Source: a virus
Strand: one strand, 5' to 3'
IMG/VR virus record: IMGVR_UViG_3300042691_038490
Coordinates: 1-64,000 of that record
DNA: 64,000 bases
The first letter of the stretch is position 1. Each line of letters begins with the position of its first letter. The translations under genes were made by a program, and so were the position numbers. Shown here in pieces: positions 55,921 to 62,123 of the stretch. The notes beneath the pieces are model-generated. The model did not search any database. It was not told where the DNA came from and saw nothing but the letters and a program-made list of their open reading frames with translations.

Positions 55921-56120
55921 TTCTTTGTTTCTCCAAAATAGATATAATGATATTTACCAGTATAATCTTTATGTATAGAGTATAGTCTACCTTGTCTGAC
56001 TTCGTGCTGGGGACAGCATCTAGTATGAATATCCTCTGCTCTTGCAAGTGGAGCAATAACCCCATACATCACAAGCATAAGAGCCCAAAACAATAAGAAC
56101 TTAACTATCATTTCGCTCAT
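55917..56120 (-). CDS. Small secreted or membrane-anchored protein
   Basis: 67 residues. Signal peptide-like start ('MIVKFLLFWALMLVMYGVIA' then PLARA), then a mature part with two adjacent Cys ('RCCPQHEVRQGRLYSI') and 'YIYFGETKK'. It is probably exported to the periplasm. A -10 box (TATACA) lies 6 nt upstream, but no good -35 box was seen. Function unknown. Confidence 0.65.
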   Translation of the reverse strand: MSEMIVKFLLFWALMLVMYGVIAPLARAEDIHTRCCPQHEVRQGRLYSIHKDYTGKYHYIYFGETKK

Positions 56121-56186
56121 ATAATTTGTATATTAGACTATCATAGCAAATAATATCTTTGAATCTTAGAATCTCTAGACTAAAGC

Positions 56187-56390
56187 TCACGCCTCGTCCT
56201 CATCATCAGATTCAATATTAATAATATCAAAGTGATAATCAACTTCATCGAAGTTAGCATCGCAATCTTCTGCTCGCTCTAGTGCAAGCTCCTCTGCTTC
56301 TGCTAGAGTCTCTGCCTCGACTTCGATCTCAGCTTCGGCGATTTGATTTCTTTGAATTGTGATTGTGTATTTTTTTAAGGTGTCGCTCAT
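56187..56390 (-). CDS. Small acidic protein
   Basis: 67 residues, highly acidic, with 'AEAEIEVEAETLAEAEELAL' and an Asp/Glu-rich C-terminus. The N-terminal 'YTITIQRNQIAEAEIEVEAE' resembles the small phage proteins with an alternating-Ala-Glu pattern. Charge pattern would suit a DNA mimic, but this is a guess. Early promoter inside the upstream gene. Confidence 0.7.
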   Translation of the reverse strand: MSDTLKKYTITIQRNQIAEAEIEVEAETLAEAEELALERAEDCDANFDEVDYHFDIINIESDDEDEA

Positions 56391-56649
56391 AATCTAAATA
56401 TACTGGAAATTCTTTTGATGTCAAGTCCTTGTGATCTGTTCCAGGATAACGACTTACCAATTCTGCTTTAAAAAAGTCTGCTTCGAATCCTGTCACATCT
56501 TTGATAGCTTGAGCGCCTCTGCAATTTAGATTACCAAAACCTATATCAGCTTTGTATTTACTTAAGTCTACTATAATACTATTTGGCAAAGTGCCATTAA
56601 TAATGCCGTTGGGTTGTTTGTATTTGATATCGTATAATCTGTATTTCAT
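56329..56649 (-). CDS. Hypothetical protein overlapping the next gene
   Basis: 106 residues: 'YDIKYKQPNGIINGTLPNSI', 'DIGFGNLNCRGAQAIKDVTG', and a basic C-terminal tail (HNHNSKKSNRRS) read from the 5' end of the next gene, which it overlaps by 62 nt in another frame. The overlap is unusually long for this genome. It lies right after the tRNA-Thr gene. Confidence 0.65.
   Translation of the reverse strand: MKYRLYDIKYKQPNGIINGTLPNSIIVDLSKYKADIGFGNLNCRGAQAIKDVTGFEADFFKAELVSRYPGTDHKDLTSKEFPVYLDYERHLKKIHNHNSKKSNRRS
56397..56424 (-). promoter_or_regulatory. Early promoter, leaderless type (inside the upstream gene)
   Basis: Minus strand TTGACA, 16 nt, TATATT, then 6 nt to the ATG at 56390, all within the coding sequence of 56329-56649. 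Confidence 0.75.
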
Positions 56650-56657
56650 ATTTAATG

Positions 56658-56729
56658 AGCCAGAAATCGGATTCGAACCGATGACCTACGGTTTACAAAA
56701 CCGTTGCACTACCGCTGTGCTATTCTGGC
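56658..56729 (-). tRNA. tRNA-Thr (UGU)
   Basis: Acceptor GCCAGAA/TTCTGGC, anticodon arm ACGGT-TTTGTAA-ACCGT (anticodon UGU, codon ACA), T arm ATCGG-TTCGAAT-CCGAT. Complete cloverleaf on the minus strand. Confidence 0.93.
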
Positions 56730-56760
56730 AACTTGCCCTGTATTTAATATTATTAAAGGA

Positions 56761-56958
56761 TTATTTCTTTTTGTCAAGAATATTCTCTTCATTTACCCAT
56801 TGAGCATAAACTAAATCAACATAAATATAATATCTAATAGAATAATCCCAATTGTATTTTGCTTCTCTTATATCTGTTATTTCACCGGTAGCTTGTTCAT
56901 TTTTATACTTACAAAAGAATAATACTTTATCGCCTATTTTATATTTTGGTTTGTTCAT
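56761..56958 (-). CDS. Small hypothetical protein
   Basis: 65 residues: 'PKYKIGDKVLFFCKYKNEQA', 'TGEITDIREA' is a SH3-like small beta-barrel opening common in phage early proteins. Its ATG overlaps the stop of a 23-residue peptide gene (ATGA). Function unknown. Confidence 0.7.
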   Translation of the reverse strand: MNKPKYKIGDKVLFFCKYKNEQATGEITDIREAKYNWDYSIRYYIYVDLVYAQWVNEENILDKKK

Positions 56959-57026
56959 AGACCAATTAGATATTTAGCAATAGCAAATATTATGATACCA
57001 ATAATTAAAGTATAAACGTATTCCAT
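56955..57026 (-). CDS. 23-residue single-helix membrane peptide
   Basis: Met-Glu-Tyr then a hydrophobic span ('YTLIIGIIIFAIAKYLIGL'). It is coupled to the next gene by ATGA overlap. A GTGTAAT motif lies 19 nt upstream. One of the tiny membrane peptide family. Confidence 0.55.
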   Translation of the reverse strand: MEYVYTLIIGIIIFAIAKYLIGL

Positions 57027-57045
57027 ACCATCTTTCACACCTAAA

Positions 57046-57052
57046 ATTACAC
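57046..57052 (-). promoter_or_regulatory. GTGTAAT motif in the early module
   Basis: GTGTAAT on the minus strand, 19 nt before the ATG of the 23-residue peptide, just after the end of the large structured RNA. Confidence 0.45.
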
Positions 57053-57060
57053 TAAAATAA

Positions 57061-57416
57061 AAAGAAAAATATGGTTTCGGCGACACCAAAAAACGCTCAC
57101 AGGATATATGGTTACAGCAGGGTTCCGCTTTGCTATAACGTCCAATCTGTGATCTTCTGCGGAAAGCTTTCCACTAGCATTTCAGCACCCTAATGTGCAT
57201 CTCGTCTAGTGATTCGGTTAGTACAACCATTTTCTATTGAGGGATCATCCACGGCTCGCCAAATACGAGGCGATATTTATTCCTTGGTTTGGGTTGGATA
57301 ACCCTTAATTAACCCCCATTGATATCAAAGAACTGCGGGGGACGAAGGTCCAATAGGAGATCAACCCTACCATAACCTTCATTACATCCTCTCGCACCCG
57401 AGAGTTTGCCCCGCAT
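57061..57416 (-). ncRNA. Large structured RNA of unknown family
   Basis: About 356 nt on the minus strand with no reading frame of size, driven by its own promoter. Paired segments read by eye: CTCTCG/CGAGAG; GCGGGG at the 5' end with CCCCGC; GAAGG/CCTTC around TAGG/CCTA; GGGTT/AACCC; CGCC/GGCG; GGTT/AACC; CACTAG/CTAGTG around GCAC/GTGC; GGAAAGCTTTCC; TCACAG/CTGTGA around GTTATAGCA/TGCTGTAAC. It does not show the hallmarks of tmRNA, RNase P or 6S RNA. Candidates by habit (phage, near tRNAs) are GOLLD, ROOL or a new family. The 3' end has TTTTTCTTTTT. Confidence 0.75.
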
Positions 57417-57422
57417 AATTAT

Positions 57423-57451
57423 ATATTAATTGTTTTTTTATTTTTCGTCAA
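57423..57451 (-). promoter_or_regulatory. Promoter of the large structured RNA
   Basis: Minus strand TTGACG, 17 nt, TAATAT, then 6 nt to AUGCGGGGC. It overlaps the last codons of the 39-residue gene. Confidence 0.75.
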
Positions 57452-57557
57452 GTTTTTTTTCTACATCACCCACTCCCAATAGATCGCCAAGCAAAGCCCC
57501 GAAAAAATTAAAACAATCTCCATATGATAAATTTTTCTCCATTTCTTTTTTGCTCAT
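57438..57557 (-). CDS. Small hypothetical protein
   Basis: 39 residues: 'MSKKEMEKNLSYGDCFNFFG' then 'ALLGDLLGVGDVEKKLDEK'. It has a perfect -10 box (TATAAT) 6 nt before the ATG. The gene ends inside the promoter of the structured RNA, so transcription may continue into it. Not recognised. Confidence 0.65.
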   Translation of the reverse strand: MSKKEMEKNLSYGDCFNFFGALLGDLLGVGDVEKKLDEK

Positions 57558-57563
57558 ACAAGT

Positions 57564-57592
57564 ATTATACATCAAATACAATATTTTGTAGA
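57564..57592 (-). promoter_or_regulatory. Early promoter, weak -35 box
   Basis: Minus strand TCTACA, 17 nt, TATAAT, then 6 nt to the ATG at 57557. Confidence 0.6.
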
Positions 57593-57599
57593 ACAGTTT

Positions 57600-57632
57600 T
57601 TTTTAAAACAGCGGAAGTTTTTCGATACTTCC
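57600..57632 (-). terminator. Terminator-like hairpin
   Basis: Minus strand GGAAGT, 8-nt loop, ACTTCC, GCTGTTTTAAAAAA. It lies 75 nt downstream of the stop codon at 57707. The T tract is interrupted, so strength is uncertain. Confidence 0.55.
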
Positions 57633-57706
57633 AAACGATTCACTTATTACGGAAGTGACCACCGATGACCTCACCATCACCTCACACAACAAATCTAAAT
57701 GAGAGT

Positions 57707-58060
57707 CTATGCTGGATTTAATTCCACATCAAGTTTCTTTGTTTTGCCCATCCAACTTTCTGGCATAATATTCTTAAACCAGTCTTGCATAGAGGGGATT
57801 CGTCCCAAATCTTCCATCACGTGTTGTTCGCCAATCCAGCGAGTAGGAATAAGTTTGCCGTTAGTGGATAGTCTGATCGTGTGACCAAATATCCTCTCAC
57901 ACATAAATATTCCCTCTGCGTGATGTCGCAAAGCTCTGTGGCGAAAATCTGCCATCATCATTTTGCTCTCATCAAACCAATCGTGAATAGCTTGATAATC
58001 TGATGGAACTCCACCCCACTTCTTGACCGAGGACAACGAGTGATGATAAGGATTAGCCAT
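57707..58060 (-). CDS. DUF6915-like protein
   Basis: 117 residues. 'HHSLSSVKKWGGVPSDYQAI', 'HDWFDESKMMMADFRHRALR', 'HHAEGIFMCERIFGHTI' and 'GEQHVMEDLGRIPS' are the hallmarks of a His-rich phage/bacterial family (DUF6915 from memory). The conserved His and Asp residues suggest metal binding. It starts inside the stop codon of the gene upstream (TAATG), a pair also seen together elsewhere. Confidence 0.8.
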   Translation of the reverse strand: MANPYHHSLSSVKKWGGVPSDYQAIHDWFDESKMMMADFRHRALRHHAEGIFMCERIFGHTIRLSTNGKLIPTRWIGEQHVMEDLGRIPSMQDWFKNIMPESWMGKTKKLDVELNPA

Positions 58061-58551
58061 TAGAATGTCTCCGAAGAAGAACGAACACTCTCTACTCGTT
58101 CATTAAACTCAAGTTCAATCTTGCGATTAAGAACATCAAAGTTAAATGTTCCGTAGCTACCTTCGTTGATCTCCCAACCTCCGTGATATGCCCCTAATCT
58201 ATCATAGCATATTTCTTCAACAATCGCACTAACATCACCTTCGCCTCCACCAACTTCAACAAACTCTTTCTTCTTTTCGTCCCACTGATGTTGATGTCCT
58301 AGGTGAGAACCTTTAACAACTAGTTTTGGACAAGACAGCTCTTTGTCTCTGTGGTCTTTGAAGATAATATCATTGATTTGGCCACTATCTCCACACCCAT
58401 CAAAAGTGACTTCGATAGAAACTACCCTTGTATCAGCTAAAGTATCAAATAGTGCTTTAGCATTAACTTTAGATTTTTCTGCTTTCTTTTCTTGACTCTT
58501 ACGGATTTCCTCCATAATGTCCTTCATATCAATTTTTTTGGTTTTGCTCAT
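58060..58551 (-). CDS. DUF6878-like protein
   Basis: 163 residues from the ATG at 58551, chosen because the early promoter ends 6 nt before it; the frame is open upstream. 'VTFDGCGDSGQINDIIFKD' and 'CYDRLGAYHGGWEINEGSYG' match the family with the GDSGQI signature (DUF6878 from memory). Function unknown. Coupled to the DUF6915-like gene. Confidence 0.8.
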   Translation of the reverse strand: MSKTKKIDMKDIMEEIRKSQEKKAEKSKVNAKALFDTLADTRVVSIEVTFDGCGDSGQINDIIFKDHRDKELSCPKLVVKGSHLGHQHQWDEKKKEFVEVGGGEGDVSAIVEEICYDRLGAYHGGWEINEGSYGTFNFDVLNRKIELEFNERVESVRSSSETF

Positions 58552-58557
58552 AAGAAG

Positions 58558-58585
58558 AGCATACCACACACTTAATCTGTGTCAA
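58558..58585 (-). promoter_or_regulatory. Early promoter, leaderless type
   Basis: Minus strand TTGACA, 16 nt ending TGG, TATGCT, then 6 nt to the ATG at 58551. It overlaps the stop of the 59-residue gene. Confidence 0.8.
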
Positions 58586-58761
58586 GACCTACGGCGACTT
58601 TTCTTTTTCTTCTTAAAAATATTAAAGATATCACACTTATAATTATAAAGTGTTGAGCAGGCCCAATTGATGCTGTACATTATAACCCATAATAGGAAAA
58701 CTAATCCAAGTACTCTTATTTCAGAGGATTCAATTAATTTTTCAGTTACTATAAGAAACAT
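58582..58761 (-). CDS. Small membrane protein
   Basis: 59 residues with one hydrophobic helix (IRVLGLVFLLWVIMYSINWA) and a very basic C-terminal tail (FKKKKKSRRRS). Coupled to the gene at 58767-58949 by a 5-nt gap. Not recognised. Confidence 0.65.
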   Translation of the reverse strand: MFLIVTEKLIESSEIRVLGLVFLLWVIMYSINWACSTLYNYKCDIFNIFKKKKKSRRRS

Positions 58762-58766
58762 ATTAT

Positions 58767-58949
58767 TTAGCTCACTCTTGTTTGTTTATATTTGGTTGCA
58801 ACGCGACCAAGCATCTCCTCTAGACGCTTAACTTCTTCTTCGTAACCATACTTTTGCCATTCCTTAAGATGGGAGATCTGATCAACAATACAATCTTGAA
58901 TTAATCCCCAATCACTACTGGTAAAATTCTTGTCTGTGTAGTCGCTCAT
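58767..58949 (-). CDS. Small hypothetical protein
   Basis: 60 residues, helical: 'SSDWGLIQDCIVDQISHLKE' then 'YEEEVKRLEEMLGRVA'. It has an early promoter directly at the ATG. Not recognised; the pattern resembles small phage coiled-coil proteins. Confidence 0.7.
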   Translation of the reverse strand: MSDYTDKNFTSSDWGLIQDCIVDQISHLKEWQKYGYEEEVKRLEEMLGRVATKYKQTRVS

Positions 58950-58955
58950 ATGATC

Positions 58956-58984
58956 AATATATTTTATTTATTTAGATTAGTCAA
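58956..58984 (-). promoter_or_regulatory. Early promoter, leaderless type
   Basis: Minus strand TTGACT, 17 nt, TATATT, then 6 nt to the ATG at 58949. Confidence 0.75.
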
Positions 58985-59113
58985 TTACTTATTTAAAATT
59001 TCTATAAGATGATCAATAGTAGGATGCTGAGATGGATCTACTGATTGTTTCGATGCAATAAGAGCATAAAGTAATATACTAAGTTCTTCTCTATTAAAAA
59101 CAAATGTTCTCAT
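58985..59113 (-). CDS. Small hypothetical protein
   Basis: 42 residues, helical: 'NREELSILLYALIASKQSVD' and 'TIDHLIEILNK'. It is adjacent (no gap) to the gene at 59114. Not recognised. Confidence 0.6.
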   Translation of the reverse strand: MRTFVFNREELSILLYALIASKQSVDPSQHPTIDHLIEILNK

Positions 59114-59377
59114 TTATTTAATATTCCACCTATTTAATTTATAATCATTCCTAGCACGAGAAACAGACAATCTATTAATCTTATTTAAAGATAAGTTCTT
59201 CCTATTTCGCTTTTTAAAAGTCCTATATCTTTTCTTTGTTTTTTGTTTCTTATTTAGCCAATAGTGAATCGGCTTTGTATCAATATAGTAATATTTTGCT
59301 CTTATATATCCAATAATAGGTATAGTGGCGAAAACAATCGCACAGATTAAAAAAGAATAAGCTAATATTTGATTCAT
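59114..59377 (-). CDS. Small basic membrane-anchored protein
   Basis: 87 residues. N-terminal hydrophobic helix (AYSFLICAIVFATIPIIGYI) followed by an extremely basic part ('KKQKTKKRYRTFKKRNRKN'). It could bind DNA or RNA at the membrane; not recognised. It begins a few nt after the 78-residue gene. Confidence 0.65.
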   Translation of the reverse strand: MNQILAYSFLICAIVFATIPIIGYIRAKYYYIDTKPIHYWLNKKQKTKKRYRTFKKRNRKNLSLNKINRLSVSRARNDYKLNRWNIK

Positions 59378-59379
59378 AT

Positions 59380-59616
59380 TTATCTATTTTCCTCTAGTTT
59401 ATTTAAGATGTCAATTACAATATTTTTATGTTCGTCTTTTAAATTTGAACTATATTTATTTAGTATTATTTGAATACTATTATTTCTGAAACTTTTAATA
59501 GTATTTATGCTCATCTCATAAGGCATATTTAGCCTTTCCCATTCACTATTTAAACAAAAGAACAAATAAGATAGTTCATCCTCAGACAAAACTTTAATTT
59601 GATTATTTGTTATCAT
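59380..59616 (-). CDS. Small hypothetical protein
   Basis: 78 residues: 'IKVLSEDELSYLFFCLNSEW', 'NSIQIILNKYSSNLKDEHKN', 'IVIDILNKLEENR'. All helical. Coupled by ATGA overlap to the secreted protein gene upstream. Not recognised. Confidence 0.7.
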   Translation of the reverse strand: MITNNQIKVLSEDELSYLFFCLNSEWERLNMPYEMSINTIKSFRNNSIQIILNKYSSNLKDEHKNIVIDILNKLEENR

Positions 59617-60125
59617 TTGAATACTTTTTTATTATTTCCATCTCTTATTGCAGGAAATATGTCTGGATTATTTGGGCTAGTGCCGTGCTTAAATTCAGTA
59701 TAATCATCATAGCCATCACCATCAGAATCCACAAGATCACTAGCTGATTTTGCTGGCGTATAATTATTTGTTTTACAGATCCATCGTTTATCTACCCAAT
59801 ACCTTTGATCTTTTATTTCTGACTTATTTAGAGCAACAGCTTTTCTATCTTCAATTTCACTTTGATATCTTGCTTCTGCTTCGTTAGCAGACTCGTATCC
59901 AGATTGATTGTAATTATCTATAATTTTAGTCGCTTTATTTACAAGTCCAATAGTTTCATTTAAAGTATCAAAGAATTCTTGAGAGTAACTATTTAGTGTT
60001 AATAATATAAGAAACAATGTGGTTTTTGCTAGTCGAAAGGGGTCTAAACTCCTAGCGGGTTCACCACCAACCAGTCCTTGGGTCACGGCTTCCAAGATAT
60101 CTTTATTATAATGTTTATTTCCCAT
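59613..60125 (-). CDS. Secreted protein with thrombospondin-type-3 calcium repeat
   Basis: 170 residues from the ATG at 60125 (a TTG 36 nt upstream overlaps the neighbour). About residues 5-25 are followed by a hydrophobic segment (LAKTTLFLILLTLNS), read as a signal sequence with a long N-terminal extension. The C-terminus has 'DSDGDGYDDYTEFKHGTSPN', a TSP3-like calcium-binding repeat. An exported phage early protein of this kind is unusual. Confidence 0.65.
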   Translation of the reverse strand: MGNKHYNKDILEAVTQGLVGGEPARSLDPFRLAKTTLFLILLTLNSYSQEFFDTLNETIGLVNKATKIIDNYNQSGYESANEAEARYQSEIEDRKAVALNKSEIKDQRYWVDKRWICKTNNYTPAKSASDLVDSDGDGYDDYTEFKHGTSPNNPDIFPAIRDGNNKKVFK

Positions 60126-60157
60126 AAAATCAATAATAAATCTAAAATAACTTAAAA

Positions 60158-60568
60158 TCAACCAAAATATTCTAAATCTTCTTTAGCTTTCTTGTCTAGT
60201 TTAAAACCAAGAAGTTCTATTATTTCTTTATTTGTCATAGGTTTGGCCGCATTTCCTTTATATATGTAATTTTTGTCTACTGCAATAAGATCCCACTCTT
60301 TTATATTTAGTTCATATTCATTATTTGTTATTTTTATGGCTACAAAGTTAAGAGTAATCTTAATTACTATATGTTTGCTTTTATTTTCTAATAGTATTAT
60401 CTTTTCATCCTCATAAGAGTATATATCATTGACGCTAGTTAGCTTTATTTTCTTTAAACTATTAAATAATTCAAGATCAATTATTGCCCAATTCTTTATT
60501 ATTTTAGGAGGACTCTTTAGCCTATCATAGTATAACTCTAATTTATCTTGTAAAGATTTAAACTTCAC
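60158..60568 (-). CDS. Hypothetical protein, GTG start
   Basis: 136 residues: 'FKSLQDKLELYYDRLKSPPK', 'IIKNWAIIDLELFNSLKKIK', 'NKEIIELLGFKLDKKAKEDL'. The GTG lies 7 nt after a TATAAT box. Mixed alpha/beta, Lys-rich. Not recognised. Confidence 0.65.
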   Translation of the reverse strand: MKFKSLQDKLELYYDRLKSPPKIIKNWAIIDLELFNSLKKIKLTSVNDIYSYEDEKIILLENKSKHIVIKITLNFVAIKITNNEYELNIKEWDLIAVDKNYIYKGNAAKPMTNKEIIELLGFKLDKKAKEDLEYFG

Positions 60569-60599
60569 ATTATTTATTATACTATAAATTCGCCACTAA

Positions 60600-60725
60600 T
60601 TATAGTTTTATTAGTTCTCTTATCATTTCAATAGCTAGTAATATCCATAGTATATAAATAGCTCTTTTTAGCCATTTTTCTGCTCTATTATTTAGATATT
60701 TTAGTTTTTTAAGTATGTAGTTCAC
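60600..60725 (-). CDS. 41-residue membrane peptide, GTG start
   Basis: Basic amphipathic N-terminus ('KKLKYLNNRAEKWLKRA') then one hydrophobic stretch (IYILWILLAIEMI). Tiny membrane peptide; weakly supported start. Confidence 0.5.
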   Translation of the reverse strand: MNYILKKLKYLNNRAEKWLKRAIYILWILLAIEMIRELIKL

Positions 60726-60804
60726 ACCTTATACTACACAAGAAGAAAAGAATATAATTTATTTTAAATATTTCTCTTGACTTATTTAGATATATAAAAG
60801 AAAA

Positions 60805-61029
60805 TCATACCCATTTTATACCATTATCTTTATTATTACTCTTATGTTTCTTTAGTTCTTTTATGCTCTCTAACAGAGTATTTTTAATATATAAGTAACA
60901 ATAAACTATTAGTAAAGGAATACATAAAGCTATAAAGAGTAATATCCCTAAACAGAGTAAAATAGGCTTAATTTCAAGGTTTCCAATACTCATTTCTATA
61001 CCTAACAAAGACCTAATATAGTTTTTCAT
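60805..61029 (-). CDS. Small single-pass membrane protein
   Basis: 74 residues with one long hydrophobic helix (KPILLCLGILLFIALCIPLL) and 'IVYCYLYI' after it, and a basic C-terminus. Lies in a series of small membrane protein genes between 60.6 and 61.5 kb. Not recognised. Confidence 0.65.
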   Translation of the reverse strand: MKNYIRSLLGIEMSIGNLEIKPILLCLGILLFIALCIPLLIVYCYLYIKNTLLESIKELKKHKSNNKDNGIKWV

Positions 61030-61051
61030 AGCTCTTTTTAATATATCCTTT

Positions 61052-61213
61052 CTATTTATCGCCTCTACGCTTAATATACCTTCTAATCTTATTTAAAGCA
61101 ATACAAATATATACAGATAGCCCCAAAGTTCCCATAACCAAAGCGGTAATACTGATAGCTATAATCAATAATACTATTGTGCCTTCTAAACTAGAACCAT
61201 AATAAAAATACAT
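61052..61213 (-). CDS. Small membrane protein
   Basis: 53 residues from the ATG at 61213, which overlaps the stop region of the upstream gene; earlier starts would overlap that gene. One hydrophobic span (IVLLIIAISITALVMGTLGL) with 'SVYICIAL', then a basic tail (RRYIKRRGDK). Confidence 0.65.
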   Translation of the reverse strand: MYFYYGSSLEGTIVLLIIAISITALVMGTLGLSVYICIALNKIRRYIKRRGDK

Positions 61214-61214
61214 A

Positions 61215-61307
61215 TTATTTCTTGCCTCCAACAATAAAAACAATAAAATTACATATACCAATTATTACAAAGGTCGCTAAATTATAGACCCATTCTAAAA
61301 ATCTCAT
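61215..61307 (-). CDS. 30-residue single-helix membrane peptide
   Basis: 'MRFLEWVYNLATFVIIGICN' then FIVFIVGGKK. Its stop lies 1 nt before the next ATG. Part of a run of five adjacent tiny membrane genes (61.05-61.46 kb). Confidence 0.6.
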   Translation of the reverse strand: MRFLEWVYNLATFVIIGICNFIVFIVGGKK

Positions 61308-61308
61308 A

Positions 61309-61386
61309 TCATTTACCAATATACATATACCCCAAAATGCTCAAGAGTATCATAGATATACCCATTAGTTGATGAAATTCACTCAT
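61309..61386 (-). CDS. 25-residue single-helix membrane peptide
   Basis: 'MSEFHQLMGISMILLSILGY' then MYIGK. Spaced 1 nt from the 30-residue gene. Function unknown. Confidence 0.6.
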   Translation of the reverse strand: MSEFHQLMGISMILLSILGYMYIGK

Positions 61387-61388
61387 AC

Positions 61389-61463
61389 TTATTTGTGGTA
61401 ATATGCCATAACCATAACACCAAAGATCATCAAAATAACAAATAAAATGTGCCAATTATTCAT
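61389..61463 (-). CDS. 24-residue single-helix membrane peptide
   Basis: 'MNNWHILFVILMIFGVMVMA' then YYHK. Its start overlaps the stop of the 43-residue gene (ATGA) and it is 2 nt from the next. Confidence 0.6.
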   Translation of the reverse strand: MNNWHILFVILMIFGVMVMAYYHK

Positions 61464-61591
61464 AGTTTCTTTAGTATATCCTTTATATCTTGTTTTGAAA
61501 AGCCAAATTTTAGAATGTTGCTTAATACAGCAAAAAGGTAATGCTTCTCTGATTTCTTTAGCTTACTACCTTTTTTCTTGAATTTAGCCAC
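61460..61591 (-). CDS. 43-residue basic protein, GTG start
   Basis: Basic N-terminus 'AKFKKKGSKLKKSEKH', then 'LFAVLSNILKFGFSKQDIKD'. A GAGG ribosome site lies ahead of the GTG. Coupled to the 24-residue membrane peptide by ATGA overlap. Not recognised. Confidence 0.55.
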   Translation of the reverse strand: MAKFKKKGSKLKKSEKHYLFAVLSNILKFGFSKQDIKDILKKL

Positions 61592-61602
61592 GACCTAGCC
61601 TC

Positions 61603-61860
61603 TTATTTTGTATCCGTTTTTTCCTGTGCTAATTTACGCTCAAAATCTTTAATTTCTTTGGCAATATCGTCCGCTTCTTCTTCTAGCAATTCACGCCTAT
61701 AATCTTCAATTTCTTTAATAGTATCGTCTGCTGGCATATACTCAAAGAGCATATCTACCAACTCATCTACCGAGGCGTTATAATACAAATCATAGATATA
61801 CTCTTGTTCATCTTCCGATAGAGTTTCCATATACTCTTTAAGATTTTTAAATTGGCTCAT
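61603..61860 (-). CDS. Acidic helical protein
   Basis: 85 residues, very acidic: 'LKEYMETLSEDEQEYIYDLY', 'SVDELVDMLFEYMPADDTIK', 'EEEADDIAKEIKDFERKLAQ'. Early promoter directly at the ATG. Strongly negative surface; inhibitor or DNA mimic is possible but unproven. Confidence 0.7.
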   Translation of the reverse strand: MSQFKNLKEYMETLSEDEQEYIYDLYYNASVDELVDMLFEYMPADDTIKEIEDYRRELLEEEADDIAKEIKDFERKLAQEKTDTK

Positions 61861-61866
61861 ATAAGG

Positions 61867-61894
61867 ATTCTATTTGATTTTTATGTTTTGTCAA
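61867..61894 (-). promoter_or_regulatory. Early promoter, leaderless type
   Basis: Minus strand TTGACA, 16 nt, TAGAAT, then 6 nt to the ATG at 61860. The -35 box lies in the end of the upstream gene. Confidence 0.75.
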
Positions 61895-62123
61895 TCTTGA
61901 GTTTTTTCCAACGGCTTTTCTTATTTTTACTTATAGTTCTTACTTGAATCTGATGAATACCTTTTCTAGCCTCTTGAAACTCATCAATACTATCATATCC
62001 ATCGCCAGTATGGTCATCAAACCAAGTAGCAATACAACTCTCTAGTTTAAAAAGACTTGAACCAAACTCTAAAGTCTTTTCACTTGGGTCGTCTAAACAA
62101 ATAATCCTATATTCGTTTTTCAT
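61881..62123 (-). CDS. Small hypothetical protein
   Basis: 80 residues. It contains 'EYRIICLDDPSEKTLEFGSS', 'IATWFDDHTGDGYDSIDEFQ' and 'QIQVRTISKNKKSRWKKLKI'. Coupled by ATGA overlap to the gene at 62120. Not recognised. Confidence 0.7.
   Translation of the reverse strand: MKNEYRIICLDDPSEKTLEFGSSLFKLESCIATWFDDHTGDGYDSIDEFQEARKGIHQIQVRTISKNKKSRWKKLKIDKT

Noticed and set aside
55832-56065. Minus-strand frame of 77 codons
   Set aside because: It is a second frame over the secreted 67-residue protein and the 25-residue peptide, which have coupled starts and clear features.
57061-57416. tmRNA, RNase P RNA, 6S RNA or group I intron
   Set aside because: No tRNA-like ends with TTCGAATCC, no GAGGAAAGTC box and no interrupted gene around it were found; the family is left open.
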